Made by a program: the position numbers and the translations under genes
Shown: piece by piece, positions 9,071 through 16,348 of the stretch
Layout of the letters: each line of letters starts with the position of its first letter
How positions within the stretch are numbered: the first letter of the stretch is position 1
NCBI GenBank assembly: GCA_019456185.1
Contig: VRUH01000002.1
Coordinates: 89,999 to 153,998, forward strand
Source: Candidatus Glassbacteria bacterium
Lineage (GTDB): Bacteria > Gemmatimonadota > Glassbacteria > GWA2-58-10
Direction: 5' to 3'
DNA length: 64,000 bases
Notes under the pieces: generated by a model
What the model was told of the DNA's origin: nothing
The model's database searches: none
Seen by the model: the letters and a program-made list of their open reading frames with translations, nothing else

Positions 9071-10177
9071 CTAACCAGTCCAATCATTAGCAGGGCGATC
9101 TAAACCGCCAGTACCCAATACTACAGAATCAATATCATGTTCATTTATATCTTCCACTTTTCTAAAAAATATCTTTCCCTTAAATATTCCGAGTTCATAT
9201 ATAGGTGTAAGTGATGTTCCATCTTCTGAAATTACACCAGGTACTAAATAGTAAGTTTTGAATTTTCTGTATAAATTTTTAAAAACTTCAAGATGATTAC
9301 TATTTGGAAGTGGGTTCATGCGATTTATCCTACTTACACTCATTAAAACATCTCTGTTGTACTTATATCCTTGGCACTTAAAGCGGGAAATAGCTGCATC
9401 AATATCTGGTCCAATATGTACGGAATATCCAGTTTCTTCCCCTTCTATATCCCCTTCGATAATTGCAATACGCAATTCTTCCAATTCATCATTTTCGCCA
9501 AATCTCTCTCGCCACCCTTGAAAAATCTTTCTGCCAAAAGCTTCATTTTTATATCCAAGACCTAACACTGGCGGATTTCCCGGTACAGCTGCAAAAAATG
9601 TGGAACTCCATTTTGCTGCATCCCATAATTCTATATCGATTGGTGAAGTAAAAAACATCAATGTATTTGTATTAACAGACTTTTGAGGCAACTTTTTACG
9701 TTTACCAAGATTCGGCTTCAATACTTTTTGCTGGCCAGTTAATCTTCTGTAAAGTCCATCATAACCCTTAACTGTCGAAAGACAATAATAGGTGGCTCCT
9801 TGCAAAAGAATGGGTATAAATTCTTTCATAGATTCAGAAAAAATAACAGGTATAAATTTTTTATTTAGTGACTCGGCATTATAAATATGTTGGTATATGA
9901 GATTTCCTTCCCATTTAATACCTAGTCCTATTCCTTCTCTCTCATCGCCCATAACTCTTTTATAATAATTCTTAGTACATACTAGTACTACATGTTGTGC
10001 ATCTCTAATTTGTTTGTCCATCCAGCGAGGCCATCCTTCGGGAGGCGAGTCCTCATATTGATCGAGCACACAGTCTACACCTTCAGAACGCAAGTGATTG
10101 GACAAATCCAATACTTTTTTATCATGTTCTACAGAATCGTGGCTGTAACTTATGAATACTTCTTCAGATTTAGCCAT
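9071..10177 (-). CDS. SEFIR-domain protein with an uncharacterised C-terminal domain
   Basis: Residues about 5-140 match the SEFIR (TIR-like) signalling fold: VFISYSHDSVEHDKKVLDLS, GVDCVLDQYE, the PRWMDKQIRDAQHVVLVCT helix/strand pair, then NYYKRV. A connecting basic stretch (about 155-167) leads to a C-terminal domain of about 190 residues that I do not recognise, with blocks such as WDAAKWSSTFFAAVPG and RIAIIEGDIEGEETGYSVHI. There is no membrane segment. Base composition is roughly 35% GC against about 60% on both sides, and codon use is AT-rich, so the gene was probably acquired. No Shine-Dalgarno sequence is visible at ATG 10177. Bacterial SEFIR/TIR proteins are often defence or signalling effectors, but this role is inferred. 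Confidence 0.85.
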   Translation of the reverse strand: MAKSEEVFISYSHDSVEHDKKVLDLSNHLRSEGVDCVLDQYEDSPPEGWPRWMDKQIRDAQHVVLVCTKNYYKRVMGDEREGIGLGIKWEGNLIYQHIYNAESLNKKFIPVIFSESMKEFIPILLQGATYYCLSTVKGYDGLYRRLTGQQKVLKPNLGKRKKLPQKSVNTNTLMFFTSPIDIELWDAAKWSSTFFAAVPGNPPVLGLGYKNEAFGRKIFQGWRERFGENDELEELRIAIIEGDIEGEETGYSVHIGPDIDAAISRFKCQGYKYNRDVLMSVSRINRMNPLPNSNHLEVFKNLYRKFKTYYLVPGVISEDGTSLTPIYELGIFKGKIFFRKVEDINEHDIDSVVLGTGGLDRPANDWTG

Positions 10178-10255
10178 TATCTAGCTTTTTGAAATTGTTA
10201 ACTTTTCACCAGCCTTAAATCGTTTCTTTTAAGATAAAAACTCCAAGTATTGAAG

Positions 10256-10292
10256 AAAAAAAGATACCTTTTTTGATGTTGGTATCTTTTTA
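10256..10292 (-). terminator. Rho-independent terminator of the recA-recX unit
   Basis: On the minus strand AAAAAGATACC pairs perfectly with GGTATCTTTTT (plus-strand arms 10258-10268 and 10281-10291; 12-base loop), and further T bases follow. It begins at the recX stop codon. Because the arms are A-rich and T-rich it could work in both directions. It marks the upstream boundary of the AT-rich SEFIR island. Confidence 0.85.
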
Positions 10293-10799
10293 ATCGAGAA
10301 TTTTTTTTATTGTAACGTATACTGCCGCCCGGCTGAAACCTCGGCTTGCAAGAAACCGCCCAACCTTCGCTTTATTTTTCTCCAAATCGGCAGTTCCTAG
10401 TATTGCCAGTTTCTTGCACGCGGCCTTTTCGGCCAGCAACTCGTCGCTCAAACCCTCATCCTCCAGCACCGCGGCGACAGCATACTGGGCCACTGTCCGG
10501 TCCACTCCCCGAGCCTCAAGCTCGGTGGTCACCGCCAGCGCCGAGCGGGGTGAACGGGAAAACCGCTGACGGGCGTATTCCCGGGCGAACGCCTCGTCAT
10601 CCAGGTAGCCCAGTTCGCCCAGGCGGCCGATCACACCCGCAACCGTCTCCCTGTCGAACCGGGCCAGCAGCTTGGTTTCCAGTTCACGGACCGCATGCTG
10701 ACGGCGCGAGAGCATTCCGGTGGCACTTTTCAGCGCCCTGCCGTAATCCTCTGTCCGGTTGTCGGCATCCGCCGGGTCCCGGCTATCGCTCACGGCCAC
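10290..10799 (-). CDS. recX: Regulatory protein RecX
   Basis: RecX binds RecA filaments and tunes their activity. The protein is 169 residues of tandem three-helix repeats, with typical segments MLSRRQHAVRELETKLLARF, LGYLDDEAFAREYARQRF and the C-terminal GRFLASRGFSRAAVYVTIKK. It starts with GTG at 10799, only three bases after the recA stop, with GGGCGAG upstream. The two genes form one unit ended by the hairpin at 10256-10292. Confidence 0.93.
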   Translation of the reverse strand: MAVSDSRDPADADNRTEDYGRALKSATGMLSRRQHAVRELETKLLARFDRETVAGVIGRLGELGYLDDEAFAREYARQRFSRSPRSALAVTTELEARGVDRTVAQYAVAAVLEDEGLSDELLAEKAACKKLAILGTADLEKNKAKVGRFLASRGFSRAAVYVTIKKILD

Positions 10800-10802
10800 G
10801 CG

Positions 10803-11867
10803 CTACTCGCCCTCGTCCTCAGAGCCGCCCGAACTTTCGGCCGGTCTTTCCTCCACCTCGGATTCGATCAAACCGAAATGCTGCTTGACCTGTGTGTCGA
10901 TCTTCTCGAAAACGTCCTTGTTTTCCTCGATAGAAGCCTTGGCGTTCTCGCGGCCCTGGCCCAGGCGTTCACCGTCGTAGCTGAACCAGGCTCCGCTTTT
11001 TTCGACAATCCCGCTGTCGACAGCCAGGTCGAGCAGGGTGCCGGAGTAGCTGATCCCATGGTCGAACATGATATCGAACTCGGCGTTGCGAAACGGCGGC
11101 GCCACCTTGTTCTTGACCACCTTGACCCGCGCGCGCATGCCGGTAATAGTGTCGGCGTCCTTGATGTTGCCCACCTTGCGGATATCCAGCCGCAGCGAGG
11201 AATAGAATTTCAGCGCCCGGCCGCCGGTGGTCGTTTCCGGGTTACCGAACATCACGCCGATTTTTTCGCGGAGCTGGTTGATGAAAACCATCGCCGTGAG
11301 GCTCTTGTGAATCGTCGAGGTCAGCTTGCGCATGGCCTGGCTCATCAGCCGGGCCTGCAGGCCGATGTGGGAGTCGCCCATCTCGCCCTCGATCTCGGCG
11401 CGGGGCACCAGCGCGGCCACCGAATCCACCACGACCACATCGATCGCGTTGCTGCGCACCAGCACCTCGGCGATATCCAGGGCCTGCTCGCCTGTATCCG
11501 GCTGGGAGATCAGCAGGTCCTCCAGGTTCACGCCCAGTTTCTGGGCATAGCTGGCGTCGAGCGCGTGCTCGGCGTCGATAAACGCCACAGTCCCGCCCGT
11601 TTTCTGCGCATTGGCGATCACGTGCAGTGCGAGGGTGGTTTTGCCCGAGGACTCCGGGCCGAAGATTTCGGTCACCCGTCCCCTGGGAATACCTCCGACA
11701 CCGGTTGCGATATCGAGGTTCAGCGCACCGGTGGAAATCGCCGGCACCTGGACCATCGGGCCGTCCTGGCCCAGACGCATGATTGCGCCCTTGCCCCACT
11801 GGCGCTCGATATGAGTAATCGCCAGGCCAATCGCCTTCTCTTTTTCCTTCGCCATGTCAGTGGCCAT
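10803..11867 (-). CDS. recA: Recombinase RecA
   Basis: This is the homologous-recombination ATPase and SOS co-protease. Walker A GPESSGKT lies at about 70-77, Walker B in [12 protein letters not shown], the L1/L2 DNA loops around [18 protein letters not shown] and [19 protein letters not shown], and the acidic tail ends SEDEGE. Adjacent ATGs at 11870 and 11867 follow GGGGAG (11872-11877); 11867 has the better spacing. The frame extends upstream to 11906 but without a ribosome site. recX follows directly. I see no LexA-type operator in the promoter. Confidence 0.98.
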   Translation of the reverse strand: MATDMAKEKEKAIGLAITHIERQWGKGAIMRLGQDGPMVQVPAISTGALNLDIATGVGGIPRGRVTEIFGPESSGKTTLALHVIANAQKTGGTVAFIDAEHALDASYAQKLGVNLEDLLISQPDTGEQALDIAEVLVRSNAIDVVVVDSVAALVPRAEIEGEMGDSHIGLQARLMSQAMRKLTSTIHKSLTAMVFINQLREKIGVMFGNPETTTGGRALKFYSSLRLDIRKVGNIKDADTITGMRARVKVVKNKVAPPFRNAEFDIMFDHGISYSGTLLDLAVDSGIVEKSGAWFSYDGERLGQGRENAKASIEENKDVFEKIDTQVKQHFGLIESEVEERPAESSGGSEDEGE

Positions 11868-11915
11868 CATACTCCCCTGATACTGAGTGTCTGCTGGAGT
11901 TAACATCTTGAAACA

Positions 11916-11944
11916 AAAATAGTTACATCGGCATATCGTGTCAA
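11916..11944 (-). promoter_or_regulatory. Predicted sigma-70 promoter of recA
   Basis: On the minus strand a perfect -35 TTGACA (11939-11944) is followed after 17 bases by TATTTT (11916-11921). It lies in the gap after the B3/B4-domain gene and gives a leader of about 40 bases before recA ATG 11867. No CTG-N10-CAG or GAAC-N4-GTTC type SOS box overlaps it. Confidence 0.6.
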
Positions 11945-11954
11945 CTGCCGAATG

Positions 11955-12635
11955 TCATCGAACCGGAGTCCCGATGCTGACTTCCGGACCGCCGCCGCCG
12001 AAGTTTTTTACTGCATCGGCTGTAAAAGCTGTATTGTCCTCCAGTTGTTCCGGCGTCACGCCGATGGGTGCGAAGATCACGATCAACGCCCGGACAGTTT
12101 CCCGGCGGATACGCGTCCTGCTGCTGTCGGCAGTCGGAGAGCCGAACGGCCCGGCGCTGTCGTACATCGCGTAGCGGCCCTCGAGGTTGACCCGGTCCTT
12201 GCCGATCCCCTCGTAGAAATCGCCGGCCTCGCCCCTGCGCAGAACAACCGATTCGCCCTGCACGTTATCTAGATCGTAGAGGCCCAGCGGCAGCATGCAG
12301 TTCAGGCTGCAGAAGTTGATCGTATCGACCAGGGAGTTTATCCGGTAGAGCTTTTTGCCCTTGATCAGCCGTCGGATCAGGGCCTCCGAGGACGGCCGGT
12401 TGCGGGTAGGATCAACCCCGATCGAGCGGTAGAGCTCCCGCGCTTTCTGGATTCCCTCGACCCCGCTGACAGTGCAGCCCTCGTAACGCCGTGCTATCTC
12501 GGCGCAGAACGGCTCGAATACGGCCCAGAGCGCCGCGCCGTCATCAATTTCGATCCCCTCGCAGAACAATGGAGCCAGCCGGACGACACCCTGCAAGCCA
12601 CTGTCTATTTCGATCAGTGGAATATTTTCCGGCAA
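11955..12635 (-). CDS. B3/B4 tRNA-binding-domain protein (PheRS-beta-like editing fold)
   Basis: This protein belongs to the free-standing family related to the B3/B4 editing domain of phenylalanyl-tRNA synthetase beta. The signature is ELYRSIGVDPTRNRPSSEAL, then INSLVDTINFCSLNCMLPLG and YDLDNVQG. Such proteins are suspected to deacylate or bind tRNA or amino-acid derivatives; no precise substrate is visible. TTG 12635 is chosen because TCCTTT (12642-12647; AAAGGA on the coding strand) lies six bases upstream. The TTG at 12677 has none. It stands alone upstream of recA on the same strand. Confidence 0.83.
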   Translation of the reverse strand: MPENIPLIEIDSGLQGVVRLAPLFCEGIEIDDGAALWAVFEPFCAEIARRYEGCTVSGVEGIQKARELYRSIGVDPTRNRPSSEALIRRLIKGKKLYRINSLVDTINFCSLNCMLPLGLYDLDNVQGESVVLRRGEAGDFYEGIGKDRVNLEGRYAMYDSAGPFGSPTADSSRTRIRRETVRALIVIFAPIGVTPEQLEDNTAFTADAVKNFGGGGPEVSIGTPVR

Positions 12636-12714
12636 GATGTTTCCTTTAAATTTTATGGCTCTAAAAATCGTAATCAACTGAAAAAACAGTCACCTTTTGC
12701 AAAACCCGGCCACC

Positions 12715-12742
12715 GTAGGGGCGACGCATGCGTCGCCCCTAC
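12715..12742. repeat. 28-bp perfect palindrome
   Basis: The sequence is its own reverse complement over 28 bases, centred on GCGACGCATGCGTCGC and bounded by GTAG/CTAC. The right 24 bases recur exactly at 14911-14934. It sits in the gap upstream of the B3/B4 gene. It looks like a REP-type short palindromic repeat. The rest of the 12636-12827 gap shows no gene. Confidence 0.85.
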
Positions 12743-12827
12743 AGCCATTCAGGAGTTATGAAACAGATTCTAACATTATATCGATCAAATATAACGATCT
12801 GCCGAATACTGGCAAGAGGTCAAACAC

Positions 12828-12856
12828 AAAAAAAGGGGCGGCGCATGCGCCGCCCC
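12828..12856 (-). terminator. Palindromic rho-independent terminator
   Basis: The 22-bp perfect palindrome GGGGCGGCGCATGCGCCGCC(CC) at 12835-12856 is followed on the minus strand by seven T (A-run 12828-12834 on plus). It lies 25 bases after the stop of the small membrane protein gene at 12882, so it should end that transcript. Confidence 0.8.
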
Positions 12857-12881
12857 CTGAGTTGCGGGAATGAATCAGTTC

Positions 12882-13298
12882 CTATTCTTCGGATACTTCG
12901 GGCTTGTTGTCAGGCGCGAAATCGGTGCCGGGCCGGAGAAGCAGCTCTTCCTTGATTTTCAGCGCCCGCTCGCGGTCTGAGGCGGTCATCTTCCAGTAGA
13001 TAATCAGCCCGATACCGCCGATCAGCGAGGCCAGCGCCCAACCGAGTTCATTGGTATGGTACATTTTACCGGTGGCAATCATCGCAATCAAAAAACCCAA
13101 GCCCAGCGCCAGGAACACCACGCCGAACGGCAGGCCCAGCCTGCCCGGCAGCTTGATATTGTACTTCTCCGGGTTGATCCCGCGCTTGATCAGTTCCACG
13201 TTTTCCGAGTGTTTACGAGTCACGCCGAAATAAACGATCAGCACCAACGCCGCGAATCCTGCTATTGGGATAAATGCGCCAATAGTTGCCGGTCCCAT
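12882..13298 (-). CDS. Small membrane protein with three predicted helices (DUF6249-like)
   Basis: This is a 138-residue protein. An N-terminal helix (about 6-26) is followed by a basic loop containing RKHSENVELIKRGINPEKY, two further helices (about 54-76 and 85-101) and a charged C-terminal tail. The ELIKRGINP loop is typical of small uncharacterised inner-membrane proteins often found beside ECF sigma/anti-sigma genes. Here a sigma/anti-sigma pair starts divergently 259 bases away, so a shared stress regulon is a reasonable inference. GGAGG lies five bases before ATG 13298, and a strong terminator follows the gene. Confidence 0.75.
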   Translation of the reverse strand: MGPATIGAFIPIAGFAALVLIVYFGVTRKHSENVELIKRGINPEKYNIKLPGRLGLPFGVVFLALGLGFLIAMIATGKMYHTNELGWALASLIGGIGLIIYWKMTASDRERALKIKEELLLRPGTDFAPDNKPEVSEE

Positions 13299-13488
13299 AC
13301 TAACCTCCAGTTAAGTTGATAATACTTGGGACTTCTCTCGTCAATCTAGATCATAAGACGCAGCCCGCGACCGGCTGCTTTCAATTTTCTTACAAACAAG
13401 GCTTGCTCCTGCTGAATCCTTAGGACGCAGTGTTCTTTCCGCCGGTTTCAACTTATTTCGCCTGCAATTGATTTTTCAACAAAAAAAG

Positions 13489-13517
13489 TGAAATTTAGAC
13501 GGGCGCCGCTACGTCAT
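13489..13517 (+). promoter_or_regulatory. Possible ECF-type promoter of the sigma/anti-sigma operon
   Basis: TGAAAT (13489-13494) is followed after 17 bases by CGTCAT (13512-13517), about 40 bases before the sigma gene. ECF promoters often have a GAA-type -35 and a CGTC -10, and autoregulation is common. The match is by eye only. The rest of 13299-13488 shows no gene. Confidence 0.35.
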
Positions 13518-13557
13518 AGGACTCAGACAGCATTCGAAAACTTTATCTCGCGGGACC

Positions 13558-14112
13558 ATGGTCCAGTCCGACACAGATTTCCGGCAACTGGTAGAGACCT
13601 ATCAACACCAGGTCTATAACCAGGCCTACCGCATGCTCGGCAACCGCGAGGAGGCCGAGGAGGCGACCCAGGACATTTTCCTCAAGGTCCACGGTTCGCT
13701 GGAGGATTTCCGCGGTGAGGCCAAGCTGTCGAGCTGGATTTACCGGATTACGGCCAATGTCTGTATCAGCAGGATGCGCAGGAAGCAGTTGAACGCAACC
13801 AGTCTCGATTCGCCGATGGCCGAACAGGGCCGCAGCGTGGCCGAGGTGGTGGCCGACGAGGACGAGGACCCGGAGGAGGAATACGCGGCAGCAGAGATGG
13901 GCGGGATAGTGCGGGAACAGTTGCGAAGGCTTAAACCGGAGTGGGCCCAGGCAATCGGCCTGCACTATTTCGGCGGGCAGAGCTATGACGAGATAGCCGA
14001 GGAAATGGAAATTCCGCGGGCGACCGTGGCCACATATATCAGGCGGGGCAAGATGCAGTTGGCGGGACTAATAGTTGCACAAACCGGAAAAGACGGCGTA
14101 TATTTAAAATAA
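13558..14112 (+). CDS. ECF-family RNA polymerase sigma factor
   Basis: This is a 184-residue sigma-70 family group 4 factor. Region 2 contains QVYNQAYRMLGNREEAEEAT and DIFLKVHGSLEDFRGEAKLS. An acidic linker (ADEDEDPEEEY) leads to region 4 with the helix-turn-helix QSYDEIAEEMEIPRATVATY. It starts at ATG 13558. The downstream gene, 17 bases away, encodes a membrane protein of anti-sigma type, so release from the membrane probably controls it. The signal sensed cannot be read from sequence. Confidence 0.93.
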   Translation: MVQSDTDFRQLVETYQHQVYNQAYRMLGNREEAEEATQDIFLKVHGSLEDFRGEAKLSSWIYRITANVCISRMRRKQLNATSLDSPMAEQGRSVAEVVADEDEDPEEEYAAAEMGGIVREQLRRLKPEWAQAIGLHYFGGQSYDEIAEEMEIPRATVATYIRRGKMQLAGLIVAQTGKDGVYLK

Positions 14113-14129
14113 ATCAGGCGAGGGACATC

Positions 14130-14699
14130 ATGGACTACCAGGAATTCGAGCAACACGTGGCCGAATATGTGGAAGGCGGCCTGGATCCGGAGTTGAGGCG
14201 GCGGATGGATGCTGCCCGCGCGGCCGACCCGGCCTGCGATCAGCTTGCCGGCATCCACGAGCAAATCCTGCATACTCTGGAGGAGACTCCGCAAGTGGAC
14301 GCTCCCGCCGGCCTGGCCGACAGGATAATGGCCGAGGTCCGCGTCCGGGAACAACTGGTCGCAGCCGAGCAAAGAGCTTTCAGACGTGGAATCTGGCTGG
14401 GAGTGGCGGCGGCGGCGATGGGAGCGGTGGCGCTGGCGATTTTCCTGTTCGTGTTCGACCTCAGTACGGGTGCCGCTACTATCGAAACCGCCCGGGCCAC
14501 CGGCAGCGGCTGGATGGCGAAGGTGTCCAATACGCTCTACGGCTGGTACGATACGGCAGGCGTTGCAATGAAGGCCAACGTGGATCTGCCGCTGGTCAAC
14601 CATTCGGCGCCGCTGTATGTTTTGGTCTTGAGCGCGATCGCTTCCGGGATACTGGCCTGGTTCCGGGAAGAGGTCATGGCGGCGGTGGATAGTTTTTAG
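14130..14699 (+). CDS. Probable membrane anti-sigma factor
   Basis: The protein is 189 residues. The N-terminal part of about 80 residues (YQEFEQHVAEYVEGGLDPEL and following helices) has the layout of anti-sigma domains. A transmembrane helix (about 87-108), an outside loop and a second hydrophobic segment (about 163-178) follow. The H-x3-C-x2-C zinc motif of ZAS anti-sigmas is absent: only one Cys is present in this region. AGGGAC precedes ATG 14130. Assignment rests on gene order and topology more than sequence identity. Confidence 0.7.
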   Translation: MDYQEFEQHVAEYVEGGLDPELRRRMDAARAADPACDQLAGIHEQILHTLEETPQVDAPAGLADRIMAEVRVREQLVAAEQRAFRRGIWLGVAAAAMGAVALAIFLFVFDLSTGAATIETARATGSGWMAKVSNTLYGWYDTAGVAMKANVDLPLVNHSAPLYVLVLSAIASGILAWFREEVMAAVDSF

Positions 14700-14732
14700 C
14701 GAGCAGGGCAGTTTTCTGGAAGACATAGTTAA

Positions 14733-14768
14733 AGATAAAGGGCCACGGCTTGCCGTGGCCCTTTATCT
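14733..14768 (+). terminator. Strong stem-loop after the sigma/anti-sigma operon
   Basis: AGATAAAGGGCCACGG (14733-14748) pairs perfectly over 16 bp with 14753-14768, loop CTTG. It lies 33 bases after the anti-sigma stop. The tail is CTTTATCTGTTC-like rather than a pure T-run, but the stem includes AAAG/CTTT at its base, so termination on the plus strand is likely. Confidence 0.7.
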
Positions 14769-14812
14769 GTTCTGGCTGTGGCGAAAATCAGGTTAGCCAT
14801 TACGACAAAAAT

Positions 14813-14830
14813 CCCCTCTATCAAGAGGGG
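14813..14830. repeat. Short inverted repeat CCCCTCT-ATCA-AGAGGGG
   Basis: This is a perfect 7-bp inverted repeat around ATCA in the non-coding gap 14769-14985. The following bases to about 14890 resemble no gene. It may be a relic of a repeat or insertion element end; nothing further supports this. Confidence 0.4.
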
Positions 14831-14903
14831 TGACTGCAACAGCGGGCGGGGTGTGTTTCTCTATAACAATCTCTCTCCACCACGCGCAAAAAAGGGTTTT
14901 GAC

Positions 14904-14930
14904 AAAAAAAGGGCGACGCATGCGTCGCCC
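14904..14930 (-). terminator. Palindromic terminator of the DAACS transporter gene
   Basis: GGGCGACGCATGCGTCGCCC (14911-14930) is a perfect 20-bp palindrome. On the minus strand it is followed by seven T (A-run 14904-14910). It lies 55 bases after the transporter stop codon. The palindrome and the next four bases are identical to the right part of the repeat at 12715-12742, so a mobile repeat seems to serve as a terminator here. Confidence 0.75.
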
Positions 14931-14947
14931 CTACGGGAAAACCATGC

Positions 14948-14968
14948 GGGCGAACACGAGGTTCGCCC
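14948..14968. repeat. Short palindromic repeat GGGCGAAC-ACGAG-GTTCGCCC
   Basis: An 8-bp perfect inverted repeat around ACGAG lies between the transporter stop and the palindromic terminator. It has the same GGGCG...CGCCC ends as the neighbouring palindromes and may be a second member of the same repeat class. Confidence 0.6.
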
Positions 14969-14985
14969 CTTCATGACAGACCGCT

Positions 14986-16230
14986 TCAACTCTGTTTGGC
15001 AGCCATCACATTCAGGTCGGTTTCACCCTCGGTGGTGGCGATAATCGAGGTGCCGCAGGAGTCGCTCCAGACGTTGACCGTGGTGCGGCCCATGTCCAGG
15101 ATCCGGTCCACGGCCAGGATCAGCCCCACGCCCTCCAGCGGCAGTCCTACCGCCTTGAGCACCACGCTCATCATCACCAGCCCGGCCAGCGGGATTCCCG
15201 CCGCCCCGATAGAGGCCATCAGCGCGGTAATAACGATTACGACCTGCTGCATGACCGAGAGTTCCATTCCCTGCCCGTGGCTGAAATAGTACTGGGCGAT
15301 AAACACGACCGCCACGCACTCGTAGAGCGCCGTGCCGTCCATGTTGACCGTGGCCCCCAGGGGCAGGACGAAACTGGTGGTCTTGTTGCTGACCCCCGCG
15401 CGCTCCTCGGCGCACTCCATCGTCAGCGGAAGAGTAGCCGAACTGCTGGCGGTGGAGAAAGCGGTCATCAGCGCCGGGGCCATCGCCCTGGCCTGCTTGA
15501 CCGGACTGACTCCGCCGATAAATCGCAGGAATAACGGCAGAGTGACACAAGCGTGGATCAGCAGGGCGGCCACCACGCAGAAGGCGTATTTGCCCAGCGG
15601 GATAAACGGGGCGAAACCGGTGCGGGCCACAACCGAGCCGACCAGCCCGAACGCGCCGAAGGGTGTAAGATAAATGATAAACCTGGTCATGGTCATCATA
15701 ATCTCAAACATGCCTTTGATGAAGCTTTCCACCGGCTCGCCGAATTTCCTGTCGACGCGGGTGATAAACACGCCGATCAGGATGGCGAAAAAGATGATCT
15801 GCATCATCCGGCCCTCGGCCGCCGCGGAGATCGGGTTCTCCGGGATCATGCGGATAAACAGGTCGGTTATACCGGCGCCCTCGGCGGCCAAGTTCTGCGG
15901 AGCCGCCTCCAGGCCCAGCTCCGCGCCTACGCCAGGTTTGACAATATTGACGATCAACAGACCGGTGAGGATCGCAAGCAGCGAAGTAGAAAGGTAGTAG
16001 AGCATGATTTTGCCGCCCAGACGGCCCAGCTTGCCGGTGTTGCCGATCCCGGCTACGCCCGTGACAATCGAACTGAACACCAGCGGCACGATCACCATCT
16101 TGAGCAGGGTCAGGAATACCGTTCCAAGCGGCTGCGAGACAACCAGCAGCGGCTCACCGATCTGCCAGCCGGAGAGAACTCCGAGGATGATACCGACAAA
16201 AATCCAGCTCGTCAGACCTATCTTGCGCAA
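14986..16230 (-). CDS. Dicarboxylate/amino acid:cation symporter (DAACS family)
   Basis: This is a 414-residue inner-membrane carrier of the GltP/DctA/GltT class. The reentrant serine-rich loop is FSTASSSATLP, the TM7 motif NMDGTALYE, and the TM8 segment DRILDMGRTTVNVWSD. The Asp, Arg and Asn in this last segment correspond to the substrate-binding residues of acidic-substrate carriers, so glutamate/aspartate or C4-dicarboxylates with Na+ or H+ are the likely substrates. It starts with TTG 16230, preceded by AGAGGAG at five bases. It appears monocistronic and is followed by two palindromes, one a terminator. Confidence 0.92.
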   Translation of the reverse strand: MRKIGLTSWIFVGIILGVLSGWQIGEPLLVVSQPLGTVFLTLLKMVIVPLVFSSIVTGVAGIGNTGKLGRLGGKIMLYYLSTSLLAILTGLLIVNIVKPGVGAELGLEAAPQNLAAEGAGITDLFIRMIPENPISAAAEGRMMQIIFFAILIGVFITRVDRKFGEPVESFIKGMFEIMMTMTRFIIYLTPFGAFGLVGSVVARTGFAPFIPLGKYAFCVVAALLIHACVTLPLFLRFIGGVSPVKQARAMAPALMTAFSTASSSATLPLTMECAEERAGVSNKTTSFVLPLGATVNMDGTALYECVAVVFIAQYYFSHGQGMELSVMQQVVIVITALMASIGAAGIPLAGLVMMSVVLKAVGLPLEGVGLILAVDRILDMGRTTVNVWSDSCGTSIIATTEGETDLNVMAAKQS

Positions 16231-16348
16231 TGCGTCTCCTCTGCGTGATCATCTGTTCTGTGCAGTTTGGACTCCAGCGGTACGAGGTTCCGGAACCGGA
16301 CCGGGCAAGCCGCTCTTTATTTCCACAACAACGCGCGCTGCCGGGGTG

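Noticed and set aside
10695-11903. Plus-strand open frame of 402 codons antisense to recA
   Set aside because: It overlaps recA almost exactly and has no domain; a composition shadow.
11871-11954. LexA/SOS operator upstream of recA
   Set aside because: No CTG-N10-CAG or GAAC-N4-GTTC pair is present near the predicted promoter.
12715-14968. Possible CRISPR array from repeated palindromes
   Set aside because: The copies are over 50 to 2,000 bases apart with genes between them, and there are no regular spacers or cas genes.
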